From the NCBI GenBank assembly GCA_963733935.1, contig CAVTEQ010000015.1:1-64000 (forward strand): a stretch of DNA of 64,000 nt. The letters are read 5' to 3'. Positions 52,970 through 62,394 of the stretch are shown piece after piece; within the stretch, counting starts at the first letter, position 1, and every line of letters starts with the position of its first letter. The DNA comes from JAHFUA01 sp963733935 (GTDB lineage: Bacteria; Acidobacteriota; Terriglobia; Terriglobales; Acidobacteriaceae). A program made the translations under genes and the position numbers. Below the pieces are notes generated by a model. That model was given only the letters and a program-made list of their open reading frames with translations, had not been told where the DNA came from and did no database searches.

Positions 52970-54821
52970 AGAACTGGAGAGCTTTCGCGCCGAGCTACGC
53001 GCCGCCCGCGATTGCAAGCGGCCTTGCCTGACGGTGTGCGCGGGCAGCGGGTGCACCGCGGCCGGCGCCCACGACGTCCTCGACGGACTGCGCAAAGCGC
53101 TCGCGAAGCATGGACTGCAGGATGCTATCGACATCAAGAGCACCGGCTGCCACGGTTTCTGCGAGCGCGGCCCGCTGATGATCGTCTGGCCGGAGGGCAC
53201 TTTCTATAACCAGGTGACTGCCAGCGATGTTGCCGCCATTGTCGCCAGCGTCAGCAACGGCCATGTGCCGGTGGAGAAGCTGCTGTACCGCGATCCCGCC
53301 TCCGGCAAACGCGTGATCCGCGAGGAAGAAGTTCCCTTCTACGCGCGCCAGCAGCGCGTGCTCTTCGGCAACAATGGCAAGATCGATCCCAAGAACATCG
53401 AGGACTACCTCAACGTCGGCGGCTATGGCGCTCTGGGACGAGCGCTCTCCAGCATGAGTCCCGAGCAAGTTGTCGACGCGGTAACACGCTCTGGCCTGCG
53501 GGGGCGCGGGGGCGCCGGCTTCCCCACCGGCGTCAAGTGGAGGGTATGCAGAGAAAATCCCGCGCCCCGCTATCTCATCTGCAACGGCGACGAGGGCGAT
53601 CCCGGCGCTTTCATGGACCGCAGTTTGCTCGAGGGCAATCCTCACAGCGTCGTGGAAGGAATGATCATCGGCGCTTTCGCCTTGGGAGTGCAGGAAGCAT
53701 ACGTGTACGTGCGGGCCGAATATCCGCTGGCATGCGAACACCTGCGTACCGCGATCAATCAGGCGGAAGAGTATGGACTGCTGGGCGACGACGTCCTGGG
53801 CACGGGCTTGAAGCTGCACATTCACGTGGTCAAGGGCGCGGGGGCGTTTGTGTGTGGTGAAGAGACGGCACTGATCGCCTCCATCGAGGGCCGGGTGGGC
53901 GAACCCACCCCCCGGCCCCCGTATCCCGCGCAGAAGGGATTGTGGAATCGGCCGACCGTCATCAACAACGTGAAGACCTGGGCCAGTGTGCCGGTGATCA
54001 TCAACCGGGGTCCGGAGTGGTATGCGGGAATCGGCACCGAGAAGAGCAAAGGCACGATGGTCTTCTCGCTGGTGGGCAAGATCAACAACACCGGCTTGGT
54101 GGAAGTGCCCATGGGGATCACGCTGCGGGAGATGATCTACGACATCGGCGGCGGCATCCCTGACGGCAAAGCGCTGAAGGCCATTCAGATCGGCGGCCCC
54201 TCGGGAGGCTGCATTCCGGCGAATCTCATCGATCTCCCCATCGACTACGAGCGCCTGACCGAAGCCGGCTCCATGATGGGTTCCGGCGGCATGGTGGTGA
54301 TGGATGAGAACACCTGCATGGTCGACGTCGCCCGCTACTTCATGGAGTTTCTGGAAGACGAATCCTGCGGACAGTGCTTCCCCTGCCGCAAGGGAACGCA
54401 ACGCATGCGCCAGATCCTGACGCGCATCTGCGCCGGCAATGGGACCGAAGACGACTTGCCGCTGCTCGAAGATCTGGGCTGGCTGATGAAGCAGGCGTCG
54501 CTGTGCGCTCTCGGCCAGACAGCCGCCAACCCCGTGCTGACTACTCTGCGCTATTTTCGCGACGAATATCTGGCGCACATCCGCGAGCGCCGCTGCCCGG
54601 CCAAGGTCTGTCGCGAGCTGATCTTCTACGAGATCGAACCCACGCTCTGCGACGGCTGCCACGCCTGCGTGCACGTTTGCGCGGGGCAAGGAATTCTGGG
54701 CGACAAAGGACAAGTCCACACGATCGACCGTGCCAAGTGCACGCGCTGCGGCGCTTGCCTGGAGGTTTGCCAGCCCAAGGCGGTGCGGGTTGGCACTGGA
54801 GAACTGGTGTGCCAAAACTAA
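52947..54821 (+). CDS. nuoF: NuoF/HoxF/HndC-like NAD(P)H- and FMN-binding subunit
   Basis: A 624-residue protein in four parts. Residues 20-110 are a thioredoxin-like [2Fe-2S] domain (LTVCAGSGCTAAGAH, STGCHGFCERGP). Residues 150-460 are the FMN/NAD(P)H domain (LRGRGGAGFPTGVKW, ICNGDEGDPGAFMDR). Residues about 470-555 hold the [4Fe-4S] motif ESCGQCFPCRKGTQRM. Residues 566-615 are a two-cluster ferredoxin (CDGCHACVHVC and CTRCGACLEVC). This is the layout of HndC-like subunits of bifurcating or NADP-reducing enzymes, not of plain complex I NuoF. It starts inside the NuoE-like gene and ends in the next. Confidence 0.92.
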   Translation: MPRLKSVEELESFRAELRAARDCKRPCLTVCAGSGCTAAGAHDVLDGLRKALAKHGLQDAIDIKSTGCHGFCERGPLMIVWPEGTFYNQVTASDVAAIVASVSNGHVPVEKLLYRDPASGKRVIREEEVPFYARQQRVLFGNNGKIDPKNIEDYLNVGGYGALGRALSSMSPEQVVDAVTRSGLRGRGGAGFPTGVKWRVCRENPAPRYLICNGDEGDPGAFMDRSLLEGNPHSVVEGMIIGAFALGVQEAYVYVRAEYPLACEHLRTAINQAEEYGLLGDDVLGTGLKLHIHVVKGAGAFVCGEETALIASIEGRVGEPTPRPPYPAQKGLWNRPTVINNVKTWASVPVIINRGPEWYAGIGTEKSKGTMVFSLVGKINNTGLVEVPMGITLREMIYDIGGGIPDGKALKAIQIGGPSGGCIPANLIDLPIDYERLTEAGSMMGSGGMVVMDENTCMVDVARYFMEFLEDESCGQCFPCRKGTQRMRQILTRICAGNGTEDDLPLLEDLGWLMKQASLCALGQTAANPVLTTLRYFRDEYLAHIRERRCPAKVCRELIFYEIEPTLCDGCHACVHVCAGQGILGDKGQVHTIDRAKCTRCGACLEVCQPKAVRVGTGELVCQN

Positions 54822-55549
54822 CGATCAACGGCATTGAAGTCCTGGTCGAGAAGGGGACGACCGTGCTGGAGGCGGCGCGCTTTCTCGGCCTTCCTATCCC
54901 CACGCTCTGCCACGACGACGGCCTGGCCCCGGCGAGCGCTTGCCGGCTATGCGTGGTCGAAGCTCGGCGCGGGACGGAGGGACGCAGCAAGCTGCTGGCG
55001 GCTTGCAGCCTGCCCGCCGAAGACGGGATGGTGGTGCACACCAACTCGGCGCGAGTGCAACGCGCGCGCCTGTTGCTGATCGAACTCTACGTCGCCACCT
55101 GTCCCTCGTCGAAGCGCATCCAGGACCTCGCATCCGCCTATGGCGTGCACGAGTGCCGCTACGAAGCCGAGCACGAGACCTGCATCCAGTGCGGGCTGTG
55201 CGTGCGCATGTGCGAGCAGCAGATGATGGCCGGCGCCATCGGCTTCGCCGGCCGAGGCAAGGATCGCCACGTCTCGCGGCCCTTCGACATGACCAGCGAG
55301 CGTTGCCGCCAGTGCGGCGCCTGTCTCTACATCTGCCCGGTCTGCGAGCTGCGCTGCGCCGGGCCCGCGGCCGAATCCACGCTGTGCAACGGCTGCCTGA
55401 ACTTCGCTCCCGTGTGCTTCCAGAGTTACGACGATGCCATGTGTTTCCTGGATCCATGCCATGCCTGCGAGCTGGCGGGTCCATTGCGTCCCGACGTAAA
55501 GATCAAGACCCGCGCTCGCGCGACGGTCCTTCTAGGAGAAAAACAATGA
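54809..55549 (+). CDS. HoxU/HndD-N-terminal-like iron-sulfur subunit
   Basis: A 246-residue protein beginning at the GTG at 54809, overlapping the NuoF-like gene by 13 bp. The N-terminal [2Fe-2S] ferredoxin (PTLCHDDGLAPASACRLCVV) is followed by HETCIQCGLCVRMCEQQ and CRQCGACLYICPVCEL [4Fe-4S] motifs, then extra cysteines (CNGCLNFAPVC and CHAC). It lacks any H-cluster or molybdenum domain, so it is an electron-transfer subunit like HoxU. Its stop overlaps the start of the glutamate-synthase-like gene (ATGA). Confidence 0.88.
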   Translation: MPKLTINGIEVLVEKGTTVLEAARFLGLPIPTLCHDDGLAPASACRLCVVEARRGTEGRSKLLAACSLPAEDGMVVHTNSARVQRARLLLIELYVATCPSSKRIQDLASAYGVHECRYEAEHETCIQCGLCVRMCEQQMMAGAIGFAGRGKDRHVSRPFDMTSERCRQCGACLYICPVCELRCAGPAAESTLCNGCLNFAPVCFQSYDDAMCFLDPCHACELAGPLRPDVKIKTRARATVLLGEKQ

Positions 55550-57160
55550 GCTACACGCGCTTGAACTCCTCAGCAGCAACGCTGACCAAGAACCGCACCG
55601 AAGATGCCGTGGTTCCCATCAGCGGCATGTGCGCCACCTGCGTGGATGGCTGCATCGGCATGTGCGAGATCGGCAAGAGCGCCTATCGCGGCGCGGAGAT
55701 GATCTATCCCCAGCCCTTCGGCATCATCACCACCGCCGGCCAGAAGGACTATCCGGTCGACCTGGGGCACTTCACCATCCTGGGCCGCTGCGCGGGCGCG
55801 TGGGGAATGGAACAGGATTCCAACCGTGCGCTGTTCCCTGCCGTGGACCTGGAAGTCGCGCTCGGCCGCGATAACGGCATCCGCTACAAGCTGCCGTTCA
55901 CGCTGGGCGCCATGGGCTCGACCAACGTCGCCAAGAACAACTGGCCCGGACTGGCCGCCGGCGCTGCCATCACCGGCACCGGCATCGCCATCGGCGAGAA
56001 CGTGGTCGGCATGGACATGGAGTCGCGCTTCGAGAATGGCAGAGTCCTCTCCAGCGTGGACCTGGAATGGCGCGTGAAGTGTTTCCGCGAGTGGCAGATG
56101 GACGACTACGGCGAAGTGTACGTGCAGGCCAACGTGGAAGACACCATGCTCGGCGTGCAGGAGTACGCCATCAAGAAGCTGGGCGTGAGGTCGGTCGAGC
56201 TGAAGTGGGGACAGGGCGCCAAGGACATCGGCGGCGAAGTCAAAATCAAAGACCTCAATAAGGCGCAAGAGCTGCAGCGGCGCGGCTACGTGGTGCTGCC
56301 CGAATCCCTCGAACCCGATCGTGATCGAGGCCTTCAAGAAAGGCAGCTTCCACGAGTTCGAGCGCCACTCGCGCGTCGGCATGGTGAGCCGCGAGGGCTT
56401 CCTGCGGCGCGTGGAAGAGCTGCGCAGGTGCGGCGCCAAGTACATCACGCTGAAGACCGGCGCTTATCGCCCGGTCGACCTGGCGCGCGCGGTGAAATAT
56501 GCGTCGCTGGCCGAGATCGACCTGCTGACCGTGGACGCAGCCGGCGGCGGCACCGGCATGTCTCCGTGGCGCATGATGAATGAGTGGGGCGTGCCCGGAG
56601 TCGAGCTGCACTCGCTTCTGCGCGAATACCTGGTGGCACTGCGCGACAAGGGAGAGTTCATCCCCGCGATCGCGCTGGCCGGCGGATATACCTTCGAAGA
56701 CCAGATGTTCAAGGGCTTCGCCCTGTGCGCGCCGTTCGTCAAGCTGATCGCTATGGCGCGTGCCCCGCTGGCCGCGGCCATGGTGGCCAAGACCATCGGC
56801 AAGTCGATCGAGGCGCAGAACCTGCCCATCTACATCGAGCGCTTCGGCACCACCACGGACGAAATCTTCGTCACCGCGCCCGAGCTGCGGCAGAAGTTGG
56901 GCGACCGCTTCAGCAAGCTGCCGGCGGGCGCCATCGGGCTCTATACCTACTATCAACGGCTGGCGCAGGGCCTGCGGCAACTGATGGCCGGCGCCCGCAA
57001 GTTCGGGCTGAAGTACATCGACCGCAACGACATCGCGTCGCTGACCATGGAAGCCAGCCGCATCACCGGCATTCCGCACGTCAGCGACATCGACTCGGAA
57101 GAGGTGAACGAGATTCTGGATGGCATAGAAAAGGATTCGGCCGTCGCTGCTGCGGACTGA
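55546..57160 (+). CDS. stand-alone FMN glutamate-synthase domain protein, one frameshift
   Basis: From the ATG at 55546 (AGGAGAAAAAC just 5') the frame runs to a C run at 56299-56301, where one extra C shifts it. Removing it joins GYVVLP to NPSNPIVIEAFKKGS and gives 537 residues ending at 57160. The N terminus has a cysteine group CATCVDGCIGMCEIG. The rest is the FMN-binding alpha subunit core (GAMGSTNVAKNNWPGLAAGA; LLTVDAAGGGTGMSPWRMMN; FKGFALCAPFVKLIAMARAP). The glutaminase domain of normal GltB is absent. It is coupled to the diaphorase genes, so NAD(P)H electrons probably reach this FMN domain. Confidence 0.85.
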
Positions 57161-57221
57161 GGCTTGAACAGCAGGGGAACGTTCGCCGAGGTTACGAACG
57201 TTTCGGGATGTATCACCAAGC

Positions 57222-57237
57222 TGTGATTCAAGTCACT
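57222..57237. promoter_or_regulatory. CRP-like palindrome upstream of the TonB-like gene
   Basis: TGTGATTCAAGTCACT fits TGTGA-N6-TCAC with one deviating end base. It lies 72 bp 5' of the ATG at 57309 and 62 bp after the end of the glutamate-synthase-like gene. Confidence 0.5.
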
Positions 57238-57308
57238 GAAGTGTGGAGCATTCGGCTGGATACTCGCATTAGGGGCAAGACGCGCCAGTGTGATGCCGAG
57301 GGGGGCCT

Positions 57309-58149
57309 ATGAGTCCTACAGCCTACGAAGAAGAAGTAAAGGTCGAGGAGCGTCCGTCGCCTCCTCCAACGTTGCGAGACAGCAGCTCCGACAGGCCGCT
57401 GTTCGAAAGCAGCATGCTGGAGTCCAGACGGAACGTGAATCGTCGGCGCGGTTGGACAACATTCCTATCCTTAGCCATTCAGGGTGTGCTTCTGTGCATC
57501 GCTGTTCTGCTGCCATTGATCTACACCGATGCGCTGCCCAAACAGCAGTTGTTGACGATGCTGTTCGTTCCACCACCACCGCCCCCAGCCGCCGCCGGCG
57601 GCGCTTCAGGAGCTGGTCAAGACGGTTCGGCCGGAAACCGAAATGGTTGGCGGACAGTTGCGAACACCCACCAGGATTCCCACCAAGATCGCGATGATTC
57701 ATGAGGATCAGCCGCCGCCGGCCGCAACTTCGGGCGGAGTGATTGGCGGCGTCCCGGGGGGAATACCCGGCGGACAACTGGGAGGAGTGATCGGTGGAAT
57801 CATCGGCTCGGCTTCGAGCCTTAACGTTGTCCCCAAGGCTCCCAGGCTGGAACCGGCGCCGCGAGTGCGAATTTCGCAGGGGGTTTCCGCCGGGCGGCTG
57901 CTGAATAAGGTGGAGCCGCTTTACCCAGTCCTGGCGCGCAACGCGCGCGTCCAGGGACAGGTGGTGCTGACCGCCATTATCTCGAAGGAGGGCGCCATCC
58001 AGGAGTTGCATGTTCTGAGCGGGCACCCCTTGCTGGTCCCGGCTGCGCTGGATGCGGTCCGGCAATGGCGCTACAAGCCATACCTGCTCAACGGCGAACC
58101 CGTGGAGGTGGAAACCACCGTGACCGTCAATTTCGTCTTCACCAGTTGA
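57309..58149 (+). CDS. TonB-like energy-transducing protein, one frameshift
   Basis: From the ATG at 57309 an N-terminal cytoplasmic part is followed by one membrane helix (FLSLAIQGVLLCIAVLLPLI) and a poly-proline stretch. Near 57570-57605, inside that stretch, the frame changes; the right continuation is LQELVKTVRPETEMVGGQLR to the end at 58149. A glycine/valine repeat (GGVIGGVPGGIPGGQLGGVI) leads to a TonB C-terminal domain (LYPVLARNARVQGQVVLTAI, LDAVRQWRYKPYLLNGEPVE). It would transmit proton-motive energy to outer-membrane receptors. ExbB/ExbD are not adjacent. Confidence 0.75.
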
Positions 58150-58187
58150 CGCGTTCCGACCGGAGCAAATGCTGAGCGGAGAAAACT

Positions 58188-58331
58188 ATGTTCAACAGCC
58201 TAGAAGAAAAGATTCAAGAGGATGAGGGAGTAGCCCCCTCGAGCACCAGGCAACTGCTGCGTTATCTTGGGTGCGCTGCTCTCGCCGCGCTCATACTCGG
58301 CGGGCTGTACATGGCGATCCGGCTGCTGTGA
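58188..58331 (+). CDS. small single-span membrane protein (47 aa)
   Basis: An ATG at 58188 with GAGCGGAGAAA 5' opens 47 codons: an acidic start (MFNSLEEKIQEDEGV), a basic turn (STRQLLRY) and one membrane helix (LGCAALAALILGGLYMAIRL). It follows the TonB-like gene by 38 bp and could be cotranscribed with it. Small proteins of this type accompany acidobacterial TonB genes in my recollection, but the role is unknown. Confidence 0.55.
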   Translation: MFNSLEEKIQEDEGVAPSSTRQLLRYLGCAALAALILGGLYMAIRLL

Positions 58332-58409
58332 GACGCGCGATCTGCGGCAAGTGACGGTGACGCAGCAAAAGTGTGCGCACGTTTGCCTTGCCGGTCACCC
58401 ACCCGCCCC

Positions 58410-59007
58410 CTAATCCTGTTCACCGAGAGTCTGCACGTACGTTTTGCCGTACGGATAGAAGAGCTCCTTGCGGCCTTGCTGCCACGCCGCTTTGAGTTCG
58501 GGGGTGGTGATGTCCCAGTCCGGCCGGCATTTCCTGGTAACGGCACGCAGGTCCTGGCGGAGATCTTCCACCGTGGGCCGGCCGAAGAACCAGTAGCCGT
58601 TGTAGATCTTATAAATGACCAGACCGGGCTCGAGGACAATCACGTGCGGGATCATGGGATTGTGGGCAGGATCGGTGTATTCGGCGATGTCGAGATCCTT
58701 TTGCACCATCCGCCCCGGGTCGGAGAGGAAAGGCCAGTGGGCGCCGACTCCCGTGCGATATTCATTCGTCTCGGTGATGTTGTCGGTGCTGATCGTGACC
58801 AGCCGGCAATAGGCAACCTCGAGCTCCCGATGGAGTTGCAACCAGCCCTTCCGCCTGCCGGCGGTCCTTGGGGCAGAAACTTCCGCGGCTGAGGACCAGA
58901 ACCATCGGATGCGGTCCTTGCAGTTCGGAGAGCTTGCGGCGTTTCGCGGTGTGGTCGGAAAGCTCATAGTCGGGGAAGATCGCGCCGGGAACCATGTCAG
59001 ATCGCAT
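58410..59007 (-). CDS. peroxiredoxin-like (AhpC/TSA) protein, one frameshift
   Basis: From the ATG at 59007 (MRSDMVPGAIFPDYELSDHT) the frame is the usual redoxin start, with MVLVLSRGSFCPKDRRQ containing the presumed peroxidatic Cys. At about 58846 one extra T breaks the frame; the other frame continues VQLHRELEVAYCRLVTISTD and ends with YPYGKTYVQTLGEQD at 58410. Restored, the protein is about 198 residues. The Cys is preceded by GSF rather than the usual T-x-x-C, so activity may differ. The neighbouring genes do not form an operon with it. Confidence 0.7.
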
Positions 59008-59133
59008 AGGAAATCCTCAACCCTTGGATGCGCGTCGCCGGGTTACGTCTCAATGGTTCCTAGGCGGGTGAATCGGATAAAGCTGCCTCGCGTTGAGGAA
59101 GGATGCAGTGGTCTGCCAGAAACCGCAGGCCCA

Positions 59134-59358
59134 TTAGACGACGGCCTCAAAGTCAGCCAGTTCGCGGGCATAGTCCAGGCACGCAGCGATCTGTTCGCCC
59201 GTGATGTCGGGAAACTCTGCGATAATCTCCTCGGCCGTTTTGCCCGCCGCCAGGTATCCCAGCACAACCCCGACAGGAATTCGTGTTCCCTTCAGCCGCG
59301 GCTTGCCGCGCAGAATTTCCGGGTCGCTTACGATGTGTTTTTTCCAGTCTACCGCCAT
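59134..59358 (-). CDS. DUF433 protein (antitoxin-like)
   Basis: From the ATG at 59358 this gives 74 residues, all in the DUF433 pattern: HIVSDPEILRGKPRLKGTRI, PVGVVLGYLAAGKTAEEIIA, FPDITGEQIAACLDYARELA. DUF433 proteins are small helix-turn-helix-like proteins that often pair with a PIN-like DUF5615 toxin. No such partner is found downstream here, so it may be an orphan antitoxin. Confidence 0.85.
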   Translation of the reverse strand: MAVDWKKHIVSDPEILRGKPRLKGTRIPVGVVLGYLAAGKTAEEIIAEFPDITGEQIAACLDYARELADFEAVV

Positions 59359-59535
59359 GTGCAGGATACTAGCGCGTTTCCACAGCAAAGGCGAGGGTGT
59401 CACATCCGAACGGGTCTTGCTGGGGAAGGGTGTTCGGAGGCGGCGCATGGCCTGGGTGCCCGGGCTGGAGATCATGGGATGTAACGAAGATAATATACGG
59501 CCCACTTTAATCTAACAGTAGGCGCAGGAGTGCAC

Positions 59536-59899
59536 ATGCCAGCACGCAACGATGCCCTAAAAGACCGCCTTTCCCGATATCGCGAAATTAATCTCACTGT
59601 GACAGGCAGAACGTCAGGACGCGCCATCTCAATCCCGGTCTGGTTCGTGGTGGAGAACGACAAGCTTTACCTGCTGCCGGTGTCCGGGGTCGGATACACA
59701 GTGGTACAAGAACGTGCTCAAGAACCCGACGGTTCGCATCGCTGCGCGCGGCGCAGAGGGTGAGTTCAAGGTTGTTCCGCTCACGGACGCCAAGCAGGTA
59801 TCGTCCGTGGTCGAGAAATTCCGCGCCAAGTACGGGGCCAGCGACGTGAAGAAGTACTATTCAAAGCTTGACGTCGCCGTCCTCGCTCAGATGCGCTGA
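59536..59899 (+). CDS. small nitroreductase/deazaflavin-type protein, one frameshift
   Basis: From the ATG at 59536 (AGGAG five bases 5') the protein begins MPARNDALKDRLSRYREINL with TVTGRTSGRAISIPVWFVVE, the typical start of split-barrel flavin/F420-binding proteins. At a GGGG run near 59686 an extra G breaks the frame; the other frame continues SDTQWYKNVLKNPTVRIAAR to the end at 59899. Restored length is about 120 residues, normal for the family. Activity unknown. Confidence 0.7.
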
Positions 59900-60001
59900 T
59901 CAAGCATTTGACATAGCAGGCGGTCTCAGCCAAGCTCAGGGGTTGAATCTAAGACATCCATCCGGGTATGTATTGGTCTTTTAATTCCCCAGGAGGAATC
60001 A

Positions 60002-60739
60002 ATGAACCAGATGGGCCAAAGAATAGTCGCCATGATCGCATTGGGAACTTTTGCGCTGGTTATCGGGCTCGCCGCGTTGCGGCAAGCGCAAGCGCAGGAG
60101 GCCAAAGAACCGTATCCAAGCATGGCTCCGCTCGATCAATACTTAATGGAGCGCAACGCCGAGATTGCCCTGGCGCGGAGCGCGGCCCCGGAGGCCATCT
60201 CGCGCGATGCCGATGTCCTCGTCCTGGGAAGGCATGGCTACGAAACCGCAGTCAAAGGTAAGAACGGTTTCGTGTGTGTCGTGGAGCGAGGGTGGATGGG
60301 CCCATTCGATGGCGAATTTGCCGTTAATTTTTGGAACCCTAAACTTCGAGGCCCGCTCTGCTTCAATCCCCCGGCTGCCCGCTCCATTCTGCCGATGACG
60401 TATAAAAGAACGGAGATGGTATTGGCCGGTCAATCCAAAGCTCAGATCATCGAGGGCATCAAGACATTCATAAAGCAAAAGCTGCCGCCTCTGGAGCCTG
60501 GAGCCATGAGCTACATGATGTCGAAAGAACAGTACCTTACCGATAGCGGCCAACACCACTGGATAGCTCACCTGATGTTTTACACTCCGCTCATGGACAG
60601 TGCCGTTTGGGGTGCAGATCTGCCCCACTCTCCCGTCATGCTGAATCCACAGTTCCATGGCGATCCGGAACCAATCGACGTATTCATGATTCCCGCGGGC
60701 AGATGGTCGGATGGAACGCCAGACCCAGTCAAGTATTAG
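60002..60739 (+). CDS. exported hypothetical protein (245 aa)
   Basis: ATG with CAGGAGGAATCA directly 5'. A signal peptide (IVAMIALGTFALVIGLAALR ... AQAQEA) is followed by about 210 residues with motifs ADVLVLGRHGYETAVKGKNG, FVCVVERGWMGPF and YMMSKEQYLTDSGQHHWIAH, and a HLMFYTPL stretch. The histidine- and cysteine-containing parts look functional and may bind metal or a ligand, but I recognise no characterised family. Transcribed alone between repeats. Confidence 0.7.
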   Translation: MNQMGQRIVAMIALGTFALVIGLAALRQAQAQEAKEPYPSMAPLDQYLMERNAEIALARSAAPEAISRDADVLVLGRHGYETAVKGKNGFVCVVERGWMGPFDGEFAVNFWNPKLRGPLCFNPPAARSILPMTYKRTEMVLAGQSKAQIIEGIKTFIKQKLPPLEPGAMSYMMSKEQYLTDSGQHHWIAHLMFYTPLMDSAVWGADLPHSPVMLNPQFHGDPEPIDVFMIPAGRWSDGTPDPVKY

Positions 60740-60740
60740 C

Positions 60741-60900
60741 AATGCGCGGGGTGCCCCACCCTTGCCTGCCGTTGGCAAGGGTGGGGATTTTGACTTTCCT
60801 GGGTGGCGCGATTCATCCCGCGAACCAGGCGAGGCAAAACCAACGTCAAAAACCCCACCCTAACGTCGAACGGCACGACGTTAGGATGGGGCACCCTCGA
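60741..60900 (+). repeat. REP-like palindromes
   Basis: Two hairpin-forming units: CCCACCCTTGCC...GGCAAGGGTGGG at 60754-60785 and CCCCACCCTAACGTCG...CGACGTTAGGATGGGG at 60855-60893. The first also follows the end of the hypothetical gene closely and may act as a terminator. Units of the form 'gggtgcccca' are shared with 62395 and 63290. Confidence 0.6.
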
Positions 60901-60984
60901 GATTCTTGCTGGGAATCAGGGATTCCGCCCACTCGACACGTTGGGTGGACCAGCCGGCCATATTCAGCATCGGAGAACATAGGT

Positions 60985-61179
60985 ATGTCGCAAGATCTAG
61001 ACAATCAATTGAGACGGATTAAGCAGCACCTCGACGTGGCTGCGGATTACGCGGAGAGAGCGAAAAGATCTGCCAATTCAGATGATAGCGATTCGGCTTC
61101 GCGCTACATCCGCAATGCCGCGGATGAAATCGAGCGCGCACTTACATTAGTACGCCGCATACGCCGAGATCTCCCGTAG
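60985..61179 (+). CDS. small helical protein (64 aa)
   Basis: From the ATG at 60985 (MSQDLDNQLRRIKQHLDVAA) this gives 64 residues forming two amphipathic helices (DYAERAKRSANSDDSDSASR, then NAADEIERALTLVRRIRRDL). No membrane helix or cysteine. Highly charged; it may be a small regulatory or coiled-coil protein. No known family. Confidence 0.5.
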   Translation: MSQDLDNQLRRIKQHLDVAADYAERAKRSANSDDSDSASRYIRNAADEIERALTLVRRIRRDLP

Positions 61180-61290
61180 CCAGTTGCAAGACATCACAGG
61201 TCTGCAGCAGGCTTAACAGCGCGGTTGCCGACATACTTGATGCTAGCGGCCGACTATCCCCTATCATAGAAAGGAGGGGATGAGGAAGCA

Positions 61291-62370
61291 GTGACAGTTA
61301 CACTTAAGGATTTTCAAGCGTTCGCTCAAAAGCGAATATTTGAGGGCGTTGCTCACCCCGAGCAACTACGCGACAAGGTCAAAGAAGTTCTCGATTTTGC
61401 GGCCGCAAACGAATCCGCCATGGACGCCGAAGCAAACGCTTACTTTAACAACTTCATGGACACGATAGCGAGCCTGTTTGAGCGGGTGGTGAGCAGCTTA
61501 GCCGATAGCCCAGACAAGAGAAAGACGCTTCGCTTAGTCGCCGGAGTTAAGCGAAAGCACCACAAGGCTGAGACCCTTCTCAAAAGACTCGGGATGCCTT
61601 ACCCCGTTCTAATTCCGATAGTCGAGTCTGCGAGGCCCATATTTCTGGATGCTCAGCAGTCCGTTTTAGACTTGCTCTGGGATGCGACGCAGCAGCCACA
61701 GCAGGGAGTAGCGCAATTTGCGACGCTGGGCCTGCTCTACTGGACGGTTGATGAATTGACTGCGGCCTTTTACCTTGCAGAGCGAAGATATACGACACAA
61801 GCCTACGGTCATCTACGCACCGTCCATGACCTGCTGGAAAAAGCCGAATTGTTCTCTCATCAACCGGCATGGGCGGATGTGTGGGCAAGTGGCGACAAGA
61901 AGAAGATTCTAGAGGAACTATCGCCTGGAGCTATCAGAAAAAAGCTTGGGAGGCCCAAGTTCGACCCCGTTTACGGATTCTTCACTGAGCTCGGGACCCA
62001 TGGGACATGGGAGGCCTTGCGAAAACGCGTTACGCAGACAGGGAAAAAGGAAGATCGAGCGCAGATTGCAATGCGAATCGGAGGCACCCCCTGGGATAGC
62101 GAGGTTGAGATGGCCGTTGTGGGCTGCATTTTCACGGTCCTTTCGACTCTCCTCTCAATAGCCAAGGTTTATGACGCCCGGCTGCACCGACAGGAGGCGG
62201 CAGCAATCTTGCGCTCAAGATTCGAGGAAGCGCGTGAGTTCCTCCACGGACATTTCTTGGAGCCACGCAAGAGAAAGGGTATTGATACGTCAGTAGTGAC
62301 CGAAACGCTGAGGAACCTGACCCTCAGGCTGGAGGCTATAGAAAGCACGGCCAAAGCCTCAAATTCATAA
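61291..62370 (+). CDS. helical accessory protein of unknown function
   Basis: A 359-residue protein from a GTG at 61291 with GAGG about eight bases 5'. It is almost fully helical and soluble; the best-marked stretch is LLYWTVDELTAAFYLAERRY, TQAYGHLRTVHDLLEKAELF and GFFTELGTHGTWEALRKRVT. I recall similar unnamed proteins in accessory regions. The Gly-His-Leu-Arg and E-L-G-x-H-G elements hint at a HEPN-like or phage-defence function, but this is weak. Base composition is lower in GC than its neighbours and repeats flank it, consistent with transfer. Confidence 0.6.
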   Translation: MTVTLKDFQAFAQKRIFEGVAHPEQLRDKVKEVLDFAAANESAMDAEANAYFNNFMDTIASLFERVVSSLADSPDKRKTLRLVAGVKRKHHKAETLLKRLGMPYPVLIPIVESARPIFLDAQQSVLDLLWDATQQPQQGVAQFATLGLLYWTVDELTAAFYLAERRYTTQAYGHLRTVHDLLEKAELFSHQPAWADVWASGDKKKILEELSPGAIRKKLGRPKFDPVYGFFTELGTHGTWEALRKRVTQTGKKEDRAQIAMRIGGTPWDSEVEMAVVGCIFTVLSTLLSIAKVYDARLHRQEAAAILRSRFEEAREFLHGHFLEPRKRKGIDTSVVTETLRNLTLRLEAIESTAKASNS

Positions 62371-62394
62371 ATTGTTGACGGGTGGCCGACCCGA

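Noticed and set aside
52995..54815. Minus-strand frame of 606 codons opposite the NuoF-like gene
   Set aside because: The plus strand carries unmistakable FMN, NAD(P)H and iron-sulfur motifs; the antisense frame is a consequence of codon bias.
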